From contig NZ_KN676113.1 in assembly GCF_000802185.1 (NCBI RefSeq), forward strand, positions 310,001-374,000: DNA of 64,000 nucleotides. The letters run 5' to 3'. Of the stretch, positions 51,497 through 59,237 are shown piece by piece. The stretch comes from Belnapia sp. F-4-1. Its GTDB lineage: Bacteria; Pseudomonadota; Alphaproteobacteria; Acetobacterales; Acetobacteraceae. Position 1 is the stretch's first letter. Every line of letters starts with the position of its first letter. The translations under genes and the position numbers were made by a program. Below the pieces are notes generated by a model, which saw nothing but the letters and a program-made list of their open reading frames with translations, was not told the origin of the DNA and made no database searches.

Positions 51497-53992
51497 CTAC
51501 AGCACAATATCGTTTTGCGCAAAAGAACCGAAACTTCCGACAACGAAAATCAGCATATCGGATAGACCGTTACCGTCCGCGTCAAACCGCAACTCGACCC
51601 CGCCAGAACCCGCCTGCCACCGCGCTTCGGCCTGTCCGGTACGTGTGAAGACGGCATTGCCCCTCCAGGCAAAACCTTGATCGCCACCGAGGCTGGCGTT
51701 CGTGTCGATGGCGGAGACATCGATCTTATCCAGGCCCGCCTGAAAATCCGCCGTGATAGTCGTGCCCACCACAACACCGAGCCGGTCGATTGCAGCCGTA
51801 CTGCTGTCGCCAAGAGACAAATAACGGAAGACATCGGCACCGGTGCCGCCGCCCAGGATATCTGCACCGAGACCACCGGTTATTTGGTTGGCGGCCGTGC
51901 TGCCGACCAACCGGTCATCCAAGGCCGAGCCGACCAAGTTTTCGAACAGGTTGAGCAAATCGCCCTCGGCGTCGCCCAGTGTGCCCACAGCGAAAAGCCC
52001 CGGGTCGGCGGTCAGCGCAACCCGCACGCCAGCCGCTGATGTCGAATAGTCGGCCGTATCGATGCCTGCACCACCGAACAGCGTATCCACCCCTGCACCG
52101 CCTGCGATCCAGTCGTTGCCGGTGCCGCCTTCCAACCGGTTCTCGGAGGCATTGCCGATCAGGGTGTCGTCGAAGGCAGTCCCGATCACCCTCTCTATAT
52201 TGCTGAGTTGGTCGCCGTCCGATGCGGTGCCAGTCCCGAGATTCACGGTCATGGCGGCACTCGAGAAGGAGTAGTCCGCGGTATCGCTCGTGCCGCCACC
52301 ACCATTCAGCACATCGGCGCCGAGGCCTCCGATGAAAATTTCGCTGAAATCGCCTCCGCCCAGGGTATCGGCCAGTGCCGAGCCGATTACCCGCTCGATG
52401 AGCTGCAACGTATCGCCTTGGGCATCACCGCCGCTTCCCGTTCCGGTAGCCGCCGGATTGGCCGCCGTTGCGTTGAACTGGATCGAGACTGCCTGGGCGG
52501 AGCCGGAGTAATCGGCCGTGTCGATCCCGCTCTGGCCGACCATCCGGTCAGCTCCGGCACCGCCGACGAAAACATTGTCGAGGCCGTTGCCAAGCAGGAC
52601 GTCGTTGAAAGCCGAGCCGGTGACGTTCTCGATATTGGCGAAGGTTGCATCGAGTGCCGCGCCGGTGCCGACCCCATTGGTCAGGTCTACGCCGGCGGCG
52701 CCCCCGGCCGTTGCGAAGGTCACGGTATCGATGCCGCCGCCACCGTCATGGATGTCGCGGACGCCGCCCTCCAGGGTGTCATCGCCGTCGCCACCTGCCA
52801 GTGTGTCGCCGCCCACCTCGGTCGTGGCATTGCCGCCGCCAGACAGGCTGTCATTCCCCGCGTCGCCGGCAAGGTTATCGAGGCCGTCGCCGCCGAGCAG
52901 CGTATCGTTATCTGCACCTCCCGAAAGCTGGTCATCGCCGCTGGAGGCATTCAGGTCATCGTTGCCGGAACCGCCACGCAGGGTATCGTTGCCGAGACTG
53001 GCGACGAGCTGGTCGTTGCCGTCGCCACCGTCGACGAGGTCGTCCCCGCCGGAAGCCGAGATGAAGTCGTTGCCTGCATCGCCGTAGAGCTGGTCGTTCC
53101 CGAAGCCGCCCAGCACCGAGTCATTGGCGCCGCCGCCACGGACAGTGTCGTCGCCATCGCCCCCATCGAGCAGATCGACGCCGCCCTCCGTGGCGCCCCC
53201 GACCGTGCTGTCGCCATCGATCAGATCGGCGCCGGCACCGCCTCGAACGGTGTCGGCTCCGAGGCCGCCCGCGAGCTGGTTGGAAAGCTGGTTGCCGGAG
53301 ATGAAATCGGCGAATCCGGTGCCGACCACGTTCTCGATGCTGGACAGGACGTCGCCCGTGGCATCGCCGCCGGAGGGCCGCGTGGTTGCGGTCGAGGTCG
53401 TGGAGGTGGTCAGCGAGATCGTCAGTGCGGCGCCGGAGGTCGAATAATCCGCCGTGTCGCTGCCCAGCCCGCCGTTCAGCGTATCACCGCCGGCACCGCC
53501 AATGAGGATGTCGTCGGTTTCCGCCGCCGTGAGGCGATCCTGCCCGAGCCCGCCAACAAGCCGGTCCGGGCCCGTTGTTCCGGCACGGACGGTGATCACG
53601 TCGTTGCCGCCGAGGCCCTGGACCGAGAAGCTGCCGTCTTCCGTGATCTCCCGCGTGTCGGCGCCATCGGTCAGGTCGATGGAGGTGTAAGCGACCGTGG
53701 ATGCGGTCATCAGGCTGGACGACGCCGCGAAGGAAGTCACCGCCTGACGATCCTGTGCCGAGCCGCTCTGCCGCAGCGCCGGCGTGGACGAGCCTTCGGA
53801 TGAATCGTTCCCTTGATCCGTCGACGCATTCGGGTTGCGTCGGGCCGATCGTGCCGCGATCTCCCGCGCCGAGATGGCGCTGGCTTGGTCCTCCGCTGCG
53901 TCGCCGAGCCTTTCGAACCTTTGGGAGCTGGCATCGAGCGGCGCCCACCCGCCGGCGAGGACGATATCGAAAGTCGCGTCTTTGTCGGCCAC
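51497..53992 (-). CDS. RTX calcium-binding repeat protein, type I secretion substrate
   Basis: 831 residues. About 120 Ser/Ala-rich N-terminal residues lack any recognisable enzyme domain. From ~125 to ~710 there are many RTX nonapeptides (GGxGxDxUx), densest in the centre (LLDGGDGDDTVRGGGANDSV, LYGDAGNDFISASGGDDLVD), separated by strand-rich stretches with IENVVGT or IERVIGT. The C-terminus resembles the serralysin M10-C domain (DVFRYLSLGDSS, DFQAGLDKIDVSAID) and ends FGSFAQNDIVL, a plausible secretion signal. The GTG at 53992 has AAGGAG nine bases upstream, better than the longer frame. First gene of the exporter operon. Confidence 0.93.
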   Translation of the reverse strand: MADKDATFDIVLAGGWAPLDASSQRFERLGDAAEDQASAISAREIAARSARRNPNASTDQGNDSSEGSSTPALRQSGSAQDRQAVTSFAASSSLMTASTVAYTSIDLTDGADTREITEDGSFSVQGLGGNDVITVRAGTTGPDRLVGGLGQDRLTAAETDDILIGGAGGDTLNGGLGSDTADYSTSGAALTISLTTSTTSTATTRPSGGDATGDVLSSIENVVGTGFADFISGNQLSNQLAGGLGADTVRGGAGADLIDGDSTVGGATEGGVDLLDGGDGDDTVRGGGANDSVLGGFGNDQLYGDAGNDFISASGGDDLVDGGDGNDQLVASLGNDTLRGGSGNDDLNASSGDDQLSGGADNDTLLGGDGLDNLAGDAGNDSLSGGGNATTEVGGDTLAGGDGDDTLEGGVRDIHDGGGGIDTVTFATAGGAAGVDLTNGVGTGAALDATFANIENVTGSAFNDVLLGNGLDNVFVGGAGADRMVGQSGIDTADYSGSAQAVSIQFNATAANPAATGTGSGGDAQGDTLQLIERVIGSALADTLGGGDFSEIFIGGLGADVLNGGGGTSDTADYSFSSAAMTVNLGTGTASDGDQLSNIERVIGTAFDDTLIGNASENRLEGGTGNDWIAGGAGVDTLFGGAGIDTADYSTSAAGVRVALTADPGLFAVGTLGDAEGDLLNLFENLVGSALDDRLVGSTAANQITGGLGADILGGGTGADVFRYLSLGDSSTAAIDRLGVVVGTTITADFQAGLDKIDVSAIDTNASLGGDQGFAWRGNAVFTRTGQAEARWQAGSGGVELRFDADGNGLSDMLIFVVGSFGSFAQNDIVL

Positions 53993-54185
53993 TGCCTGAG
54001 ACTCCTTTTTGGCCGCCCCCACGTGCGGCGTCTGTTAGAGGCTAGTGGGCATGGCTGCACGGCAGTATCGGTGCAGTCGGCTTAATCCCTTGGTGGCGCC
54101 GCTCGGTCGACCTAGGGAAAAAGGATGATGACGTCTTCCTGGCCTTCCTTGGGGTCCCGGCGGTCGCCCGCCGAGGATTGCTGGC

Positions 54186-54214
54186 AAAAAAGCCCCGGGA
54201 AACGTCCCGGGGCT
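54186..54214 (-). terminator. Rho-independent terminator after P2
   Basis: A perfect 10-bp stem (AGCCCCGGGA and TCCCGGGGCT) with a four-base loop is followed on the minus strand by six T residues. It lies about 55 bp beyond the P2 stop and before the RTX gene, so P2 transcription probably ends here and the RTX operon needs its own promoter. Confidence 0.9.
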
Positions 54215-54270
54215 TCTCCGCCGCAGACCAGCTTGTCCACCTGCCGGCGGCAGGATCCGCGGCGTTTCGG

Positions 54271-54546
54271 TCAGTTCACGTAGGCGCCGGCCTCGACCGT
54301 GATGCTGGAATAGTTCTCGTTCACCAGGATGGTGCTTGCCACCTCGGTCAGCCCGTTGTCGCCGAAAGCCTGCACATCGAGGCTGAGAGTAGCCGCGTTG
54401 CCTTGCAGATCGCAGAGATCCAGGTCGACATCGATGTCCTTCTCGATCTTCACGTCCACATCGACGTCGGTTTCGAAGCTGACATCGACATCCACGTCGA
54501 AGTCCTTCTTGACGTCGACTTCGTAGTCATAATGGTCGTTGGACAT
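54271..54546 (-). CDS. P2: acidic DV-repeat protein with the shared C-terminal module
   Basis: 91 residues, no signal peptide. Residues 8-46 are a run of alternating Asp/Val/Lys (for example FDVDVDVSFETDVDVDVKIE), expected to form beta strands with acidic faces, perhaps for divalent cations. Residues 49-91 are the module shared with P1 and P3 (GNAATLSLDVQAFGDNGLTE, NENYSSITVE). GAGGAGAG precedes the ATG at 54546. A strong terminator follows. It lies between the GNAT gene and the RTX gene on the same strand. I do not recognise a named family. Confidence 0.72.
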   Translation of the reverse strand: MSNDHYDYEVDVKKDFDVDVDVSFETDVDVDVKIEKDIDVDLDLCDLQGNAATLSLDVQAFGDNGLTEVASTILVNENYSSITVEAGAYVN

Positions 54547-54902
54547 TTGGTCTCTCCTCGATGAGCCGGCTGGTGCCGACCGTTTCTTGATAAGTTTTCA
54601 GAGGGCCAAGGGTCAAATATTCTTAGGTATTATCGACCCCCGGAAGGCTCTTCTCCAAAGTATTATGCGAAGGCAGCCGCATGGCACCAGGGAAGTACTC
54701 CGTGCTTCGCTCGGGAAACCGCAAGGGACGTAGGCCTTCCGTTGCAGCAAGACCATCGCGGGCTTCTGGCCGGCCGAAGGCAGGCCAAGGTTCGGCCGAA
54801 GGACCGCGATCTGTCGAATTGCATAAGCCGGAAGTGGAGTGGCGACTTCGCCTGAACCTTGTGCCGGACGGCGGAATCCACCCGTCGGGCCTCTTAAGCA
54901 GG
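54547..54902. promoter_or_regulatory. Intergenic region upstream of P2
   Basis: About 355 bp. The P2-proximal part (54580-54660) is AT-rich for this genome and is the likely P2 promoter. A plus-strand frame at 54681-54977 looks random. Confidence 0.4.
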
Positions 54903-56018
54903 TCAGGCGGCGCTGGGTGCGGTCTCGTCCGCTGCGCCGGAAGAATTCTGCTTCAGCCGGCTCGAAAATTTCGGTGAGAGGACAAGCGAACGGAGCAGAT
55001 GCGGTTCCGCCCCGAAGGAGAATTTATAGGCCTCGTTGCCCCTGAGAAAATCGTAGGAACTGAAGCCAGCCTCGATCGCATGCCGGATGCTGAACGCATG
55101 GAGGCAGAGGCCCGGTGGCGGCGCATCGAAGGATTCATCCCTGCCGCCCATATGGAACAGGTAGGACCTCTTCCTGTGATCGAGCAGGATGGTCAGGGCA
55201 CCAACCGGCCGCCCCTGGTACCGGAGCGTCGGCAGGAACAGGCAGCCCGCCTCGGAGCACCGCAACAGCATCGAGCGCGTCTGCGCCCTGATGCGGTCCA
55301 TCTTTCCAGCCTTGCGGCTTCCCCACTTCGCTTCCCAGAAGTCCAGAAGCGTCCCGATGTCCTGCTCCACCGTCTCGGGTCGGGCAGCGACGACCTCGAA
55401 ATCCGGTGAGCCCTCGACGAGCCTGAGGAAGCGTCGAAGCTTCTGACGCGTATTAGCGCTCACGGAATGGCGCAGATACTCGTCCCAGCTCCGCGGAAGG
55501 CTGACATAGGGGCAGACTGCATTGTCGACCCCGTCCGCGTTCACGGTGGATGAATGCTTCAGCACGAACCGGCTCGAGGGAAAGCGCCCCAGGAAAAGCC
55601 GCAGTCGACGGTCAGACGCTCGCAGGCTGGCGATCTCCAGATCATCCCAGTGCAGCTGCCGTGCCAGGCGTTGCAGGGCATCGGCGAAGCCGGCCAACGC
55701 CAGGGCCTCATGCTCGGGACGGCAAAGAAAGCCCGTGTAGTCAGCGATAGGGCTTCCTGCCATCCGCAATTGCCGCCGGATGGCATCCCCCCTCTTCACC
55801 TGGCTCAGCCGCACAGGCAGGAACGCCACGCAGGCCGAGGGATCGGGTCCCGTCCTTGCCACCAGCACGAACCATGCCCTGCCGAGCTCCTGCAGCCGCC
55901 CAGAAAGCCATGGCCAGGACAGGAAGAACTGTGCCTCGGGGTCAGCGTCGTAGACGGCATCCCACGCGGGCCGCAATCGGGAGAGTTCCGAAAGGCCGGT
56001 GATTACCTCGATGCGCAT
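54903..56018 (-). CDS. GNAT family acyltransferase, FemAB/BioF2-like
   Basis: 371 residues: MRIEVITGLSELSRLRPAWD at the N-terminus, FLSWPWLSGRLQEL, a long middle with LEIASLRASD, then the acyltransferase core LRYQGRPVGALTILLDHRKR, YLFHMGGRDESFDAPPPGLC, and SYDFLRGNEAYKFSFGAEPH. This is the BioF2-like/CelD double-GNAT group found in polysaccharide and secretion loci, where members transfer acyl groups to amines. The ATG at 56018 has GGAG upstream; an upstream TTG at 56039 overlaps P3. It lies 17 bp after P3, so the two are co-transcribed. Possible target: a protein secreted by the adjacent system. Confidence 0.8.
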   Translation of the reverse strand: MRIEVITGLSELSRLRPAWDAVYDADPEAQFFLSWPWLSGRLQELGRAWFVLVARTGPDPSACVAFLPVRLSQVKRGDAIRRQLRMAGSPIADYTGFLCRPEHEALALAGFADALQRLARQLHWDDLEIASLRASDRRLRLFLGRFPSSRFVLKHSSTVNADGVDNAVCPYVSLPRSWDEYLRHSVSANTRQKLRRFLRLVEGSPDFEVVAARPETVEQDIGTLLDFWEAKWGSRKAGKMDRIRAQTRSMLLRCSEAGCLFLPTLRYQGRPVGALTILLDHRKRSYLFHMGGRDESFDAPPPGLCLHAFSIRHAIEAGFSSYDFLRGNEAYKFSFGAEPHLLRSLVLSPKFSSRLKQNSSGAADETAPSAA

Positions 56019-56035
56019 GCCCGATGCTCCGCAGC

Positions 56036-56782
56036 TCAAGCGAGGCCGATGAATGTGACGACGGTGACGCCTGAAAACTGGTCCTCGATCGCGGTGAGCG
56101 AAGCATCGACCTCGACAAGGCTGTTGTCGCCCATGGCCCAGGCATCGATGTCCGCAAGCGCGATGTTGCCGTCCAGATCACCGTCGCCGCAGCCGCAATC
56201 CCCGCTGTCCAGGTCCGATGCCGATTGGGGCAGGACGGGATCGGTTTCGGCAGATGGCGCATCGGGCTGGTCGGCATCCTCATCCGCCGCGGCGAAGTCG
56301 CTTCCGGCGTAGACATCTTTGATGTCGAACGCGTAATCCTGAGCGAGCGACGACGAGTAGGCGCTGGAGGTGGTGCTGGTTTTCGTCGAGCCCGATTCGT
56401 TGAAGTCGAGCGAGAAGCCGTAATCCGCGTCGCCCGTGATGTCGGAATAGGCAGTCGTGCCTGCATAGGCCGTGCCGCCGCCCGTGGTTCCGCTGGCGGA
56501 GGTCATGTGCGTCGAGACATAGGCTTCGCTCGAGATGTCATCGCTGCGGGCCCAGGCCGTGACGTCCGCGGTTGCGGAGGTCTCCTCGCCGATGGCCGTT
56601 GCGTCGCCGCTGGCTTGGGCCACGGTGCCGGAACCGCCATCCGCGGAGGATGTGCCGGCCTGGATCTTCAGATCCATCTGGTAGCTGTCCGACGTCGAGG
56701 CTGTTGCGGCCTTGGAGTCGCTACTCGATGTCGTCGTCACCGAATAGCTGGTCGTCCGGGTGACTTTCGATGTGCCAGGCAT
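56036..56782 (-). CDS. P3: long repeat-module protein, candidate type I secretion substrate
   Basis: 248 residues, no signal peptide, very rich in Ser/Thr/Ala/Asp. GDATAIGEETSATADVTAWA at 59-78 and TSASGTTGGGTAYAG match P1 positions 22-41 and 56-70. A Cys pair in an acidic segment (DSGDCGCGDGDLD, 192-204) precedes the shared module at 205-248 (GNIALADIDAWAMGDNSLVE, EDQFSGVTVV). An alternative start at 56809 adds nine residues. It is followed 17 bp later by the GNAT gene. Calcium binding by the acidic parts is possible but only inferred. Confidence 0.7.
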   Translation of the reverse strand: MPGTSKVTRTTSYSVTTTSSSDSKAATASTSDSYQMDLKIQAGTSSADGGSGTVAQASGDATAIGEETSATADVTAWARSDDISSEAYVSTHMTSASGTTGGGTAYAGTTAYSDITGDADYGFSLDFNESGSTKTSTTSSAYSSSLAQDYAFDIKDVYAGSDFAAADEDADQPDAPSAETDPVLPQSASDLDSGDCGCGDGDLDGNIALADIDAWAMGDNSLVEVDASLTAIEDQFSGVTVVTFIGLA

Positions 56783-56960
56783 GACGAGCGCCCCTTTCCA
56801 GTCCGTCAAGCCTAGGCGAGATCATTCGGCACCAAGCGGCCTCTTTGGGCGATCCGCACTACCAACCGTGGCGGACCATCCTTTGGCGGCGCCGCCTACG
56901 ACTTCCGCGCCACGATGGCACGCGCCGGCCGAGGCATGCTTCGGCGAAGGACCCCCGCTC

Positions 56961-58163
56961 TCAGCCAGGGTGGCGCAGGATAAAGAGTGCGCCTCCCACG
57001 GGGCGCCCCCGCTCCATCCTGAGGGGCGCCTCGCGCTGCGCCAGGATGGCGAAGCCTGCCGACCTGGCGAGGTCCGCAACATGGGCCGGGTCATGCCGGT
57101 ACCGCATGGCCTCGGCGAGGGTGAAGGGCGCCCTCTCTCCTGCCTCGACGGAGAAGGCGGCGAGGCCGCCGGGGGCGAGCGCCGTTGCCATGGCGGCAAG
57201 CGCGGGTGCGAGATCGCCGAGGTAATTCAGCACGTCGGCAGCTGCGATGAGGGTGAAGGCGCGCGGCCGGGTGGGCAGCCAGTCAAGCAGGTCGCCTTCG
57301 TGCAGCGCGTCGTAGAGCGGGCGGCGACGGGCCTCGGCGAGCATGCGTGGTGATAGATCGAGGCCCTCGAGGCGGCGGGCGAAGGGGGCGAGGGCAAGAC
57401 CCGACAGGCCGGTGCCGCAGCCGAGGTCGAGGACCTGAAGCGCGCGACGGGGAGCGGCCCCGGCCTCCTCGAGGAGGGCGGCCAGGAGGGCGGGAGTGCG
57501 GTAGCCGAGTTGTCCTGTCAGCTCCGCCTCGAAGCGGGGAGCGAATTGGTCAAAGAGATCGCGCACGTAAGCGGCAGGCGCGCGGGCGGGCGGCGCGGCC
57601 TCGCCCAGCGCGGCGAGCAGGAAGCAGGCCTGTTCGGCCAGAGACGGATCGGCTCCGGACAGGGCGGTACGCGCGGCATCCACGGCGCCGGCCAGGTCGC
57701 CAGCCTCACGGCGGGCATGGGCGAGGGCGAGAAGCGGCTCGGGTGCGCCCGGCGCGAGGCGTGCGGCACCCTCTAGGGGCGCAAGGGCCGATTGCGGGTC
57801 GCCCAGGGCGCAAAGGGCCTGGCCCAGGTTGCGCAGCGTCACCGGGTCCTCCGGCCGGCGGGCCAAGGCCGCGCGAAGGGCGACGACGGCCTCCGGCAGG
57901 CGGCCGGCCTCGGCCAGGGCAGCGCCGCGATTGGCAAGGAAGACCGGCTCCTCCGGCTGCTGCGCCAGCGCGCGCTCCGTATGGCGGAGGGCGTTGGCGG
58001 CATCGCCACGCTGCCGCGCAAGCACGCCAAGCAGGTTATGCGCATTGGCATCCTGCGGACGGCGCCTCAGCACCTGGCGGTAGAGCTGCTCAGCGCCGGC
58101 AAGGTCGCCCGCAGCATGGCGCGTGGCGCCTGCCTGAAGCAGGGCGGAAGGGTCTGGGGGCAT
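56961..58163 (-). CDS. TPR-domain class I SAM methyltransferase
   Basis: 400 residues. Five or so TPR repeats cover ~1-190 (AGAEQLYRQVLRRRPQDANA, HNLLGVLARQRGDAANALRH). A class I methyltransferase domain follows, with YVRDLFDQFAPRFEAELTGQ, motif I VLDLGCGTGLSG at 244-255, GLDLSPRMLAEAR and AADVLNYLGDL. Proteins of this build modify a protein or small-molecule partner bound by the TPR part; the target is unknown. It ends the same-strand run of the secretion locus on its upstream side (178 bp before P3) and might act on the exported proteins, though it may be unrelated. Confidence 0.85.
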   Translation of the reverse strand: MPPDPSALLQAGATRHAAGDLAGAEQLYRQVLRRRPQDANAHNLLGVLARQRGDAANALRHTERALAQQPEEPVFLANRGAALAEAGRLPEAVVALRAALARRPEDPVTLRNLGQALCALGDPQSALAPLEGAARLAPGAPEPLLALAHARREAGDLAGAVDAARTALSGADPSLAEQACFLLAALGEAAPPARAPAAYVRDLFDQFAPRFEAELTGQLGYRTPALLAALLEEAGAAPRRALQVLDLGCGTGLSGLALAPFARRLEGLDLSPRMLAEARRRPLYDALHEGDLLDWLPTRPRAFTLIAAADVLNYLGDLAPALAAMATALAPGGLAAFSVEAGERAPFTLAEAMRYRHDPAHVADLARSAGFAILAQREAPLRMERGRPVGGALFILRHPG

Positions 58164-58326
58164 CGGCGCAGTCTGCGAGGCCCATGGCAGACGGGCAATG
58201 TCGCTTTCGTGCCACGCTTCGGTGCCCGTTTAACACACTCACATTTCGGTGCTTGCGACACCGCAATCTCGCCCATAGGTTGGGAAATCCCCGGCGGCCC
58301 GCCCGGGTCTCAACCGCGGTTTCCCC

Positions 58327-58569
58327 ATGCCGAGCAAGCCACCCTCCGTCGATGGCCCGCAGGTGGAACCATCCGCGGCGCAGGAACTTACCCTTGAGAT
58401 GCAGACTGCCATGACGACGGCCCGTTCTCGCCTTGCTCAGGCGCCACGGATCGACGACGAGCGCCTCGACGACCTTCTGCGGCGAGGGCTTGGCGAGGCG
58501 TTCGACTGGGTACTGGACGCACCGGCGCCGTCGCGGCTGCTCGAGGTGCTGCGCGGCAGGCGGCCTTAG
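58327..58569 (+). CDS. NepR-like anti-sigma factor
   Basis: 80 residues. The conserved C-terminal part, RLDDLLRRGLGEAFDWVLDA at 46-65 and APSRLLEVLRG at 67-77, follows the NepR pattern (a helix, then a PVP-R-like turn, then L..LL). The N-terminus is disordered and acidic, as usual in NepR. NepR binds and blocks the general stress sigma factor EcfG until PhyR removes it. Here the gene converges on an EcfG-like sigma gene with a four-base overlap of the 3' ends. No phyR is in the window. Assignment rests on this short motif and on position. Confidence 0.55.
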   Translation: MPSKPPSVDGPQVEPSAAQELTLEMQTAMTTARSRLAQAPRIDDERLDDLLRRGLGEAFDWVLDAPAPSRLLEVLRGRRP

Positions 58570-59096
58570 TCCTCGTCCATCGTGAAATCGACCGGGCTGG
58601 CACCGATGCTGTCGCGCAAGGCCTCCCGCGCGCGGGACAGGCGGGAGCGCAGGGTGCCAGGCGGAACGTTCAGGATGCGTGCGGCCTCGGCATAGTCGAG
58701 CCCCTCCACCACCACCAGCCAGAGCGCCTCGCGATGGATGCGGGCGAGCTTGCGGAAGGCCGCCGCCACGTCGCGCATCGCTTGGCGCTCCTCCTGCCCG
58801 CCCGAAACCGGCGATTCAGGCAGGCTCTCCGCTTCCATGATCGGGCTGCGCGCCGCGCGGCGCAGGTTGGCCGCACGGGCATGGCGCAGGATGGTGAAGA
58901 GCCAGGCACGAAGGTTGGTACCGGGCTCGAACTGTTCGCGTGCGGCGATGGCGCGCAGCAGCGTCTCCTGCACCAGGTCGTCGGCCGCGTCGCCGCCGCG
59001 CGCGAGCACGCGGGCGAAGCGGCGCAGGCGGGGAATCTCGGCGGCGATCGCAGTTGCGAAGGCCTCCGTCCCGTTCGCGCTATCCTCCTCCTGCAT
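58566..59096 (-). CDS. ECF sigma factor, EcfG-like
   Basis: 176 residues. Region 2 (~18-80) reads EIPRLRRFARVLARGGDAAD, DLVQETLLRAIAAREQFEPG, TNLRAWLFTILRH, as in EcfG (general stress response) sigma factors. Region 4 (~115-165) reads FRKLARIHREALWLVVVEGL, DYAEAARILNVPPGTLRSRL, SRAREALRD. It directs RNA polymerase to stress promoters. Its 3' end overlaps that of the NepR-like gene on the other strand; in most alphaproteobacteria nepR and ecfG are co-directional. The sequence between 59097 and 59237 includes an inverted repeat. Confidence 0.85.
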   Translation of the reverse strand: MQEEDSANGTEAFATAIAAEIPRLRRFARVLARGGDAADDLVQETLLRAIAAREQFEPGTNLRAWLFTILRHARAANLRRAARSPIMEAESLPESPVSGGQEERQAMRDVAAAFRKLARIHREALWLVVVEGLDYAEAARILNVPPGTLRSRLSRAREALRDSIGASPVDFTMDED

Positions 59097-59177
59097 GCGG
59101 TCCCCGTCATCCCCTGCGCAGCGTCAGCCGTCGATGGGGGCGGACACTAACCGAAGCCCGGACCGGGGTGGGAATGG

Positions 59178-59211
59178 GATGAGACACCCTTGCGTGTATC
59201 CACGTCTCATC
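59178..59211. promoter_or_regulatory. Inverted repeat upstream of the sigma factor gene
   Basis: A perfect 8-bp inverted repeat (GATGAGAC and GTCTCATC) with an 18-base centre lies between the end of fhs and the start of the sigma gene. TTGCGTG occurs inside it and again about 40 bases away. It could be an operator, a weak hairpin at the end of fhs, or incidental; it lacks the T run of an intrinsic terminator. Confidence 0.4.
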
Positions 59212-59237
59212 GGATGCACGCTTGCGTGGGTTGCCGA

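Noticed and set aside
52208-53803. Open frame of about 530 codons on the plus strand and CRISPR-like periodic DNA
   Set aside because: The periodicity comes from RTX nonapeptide codons on the other strand. Repeats are imperfect and no spacer pattern exists.
54681-54977. 98-codon plus-strand frame between P2 and the GNAT gene
   Set aside because: It is rich in Arg/Gly/Ser/Pro, runs into the GNAT gene antisense, and has no features.
58164-58326. EcfG-type promoter (GGAAC-N16/17-CGTT) upstream of the NepR-like gene
   Set aside because: Only a partial GGAAA box with wrong spacing is present, too weak to call.
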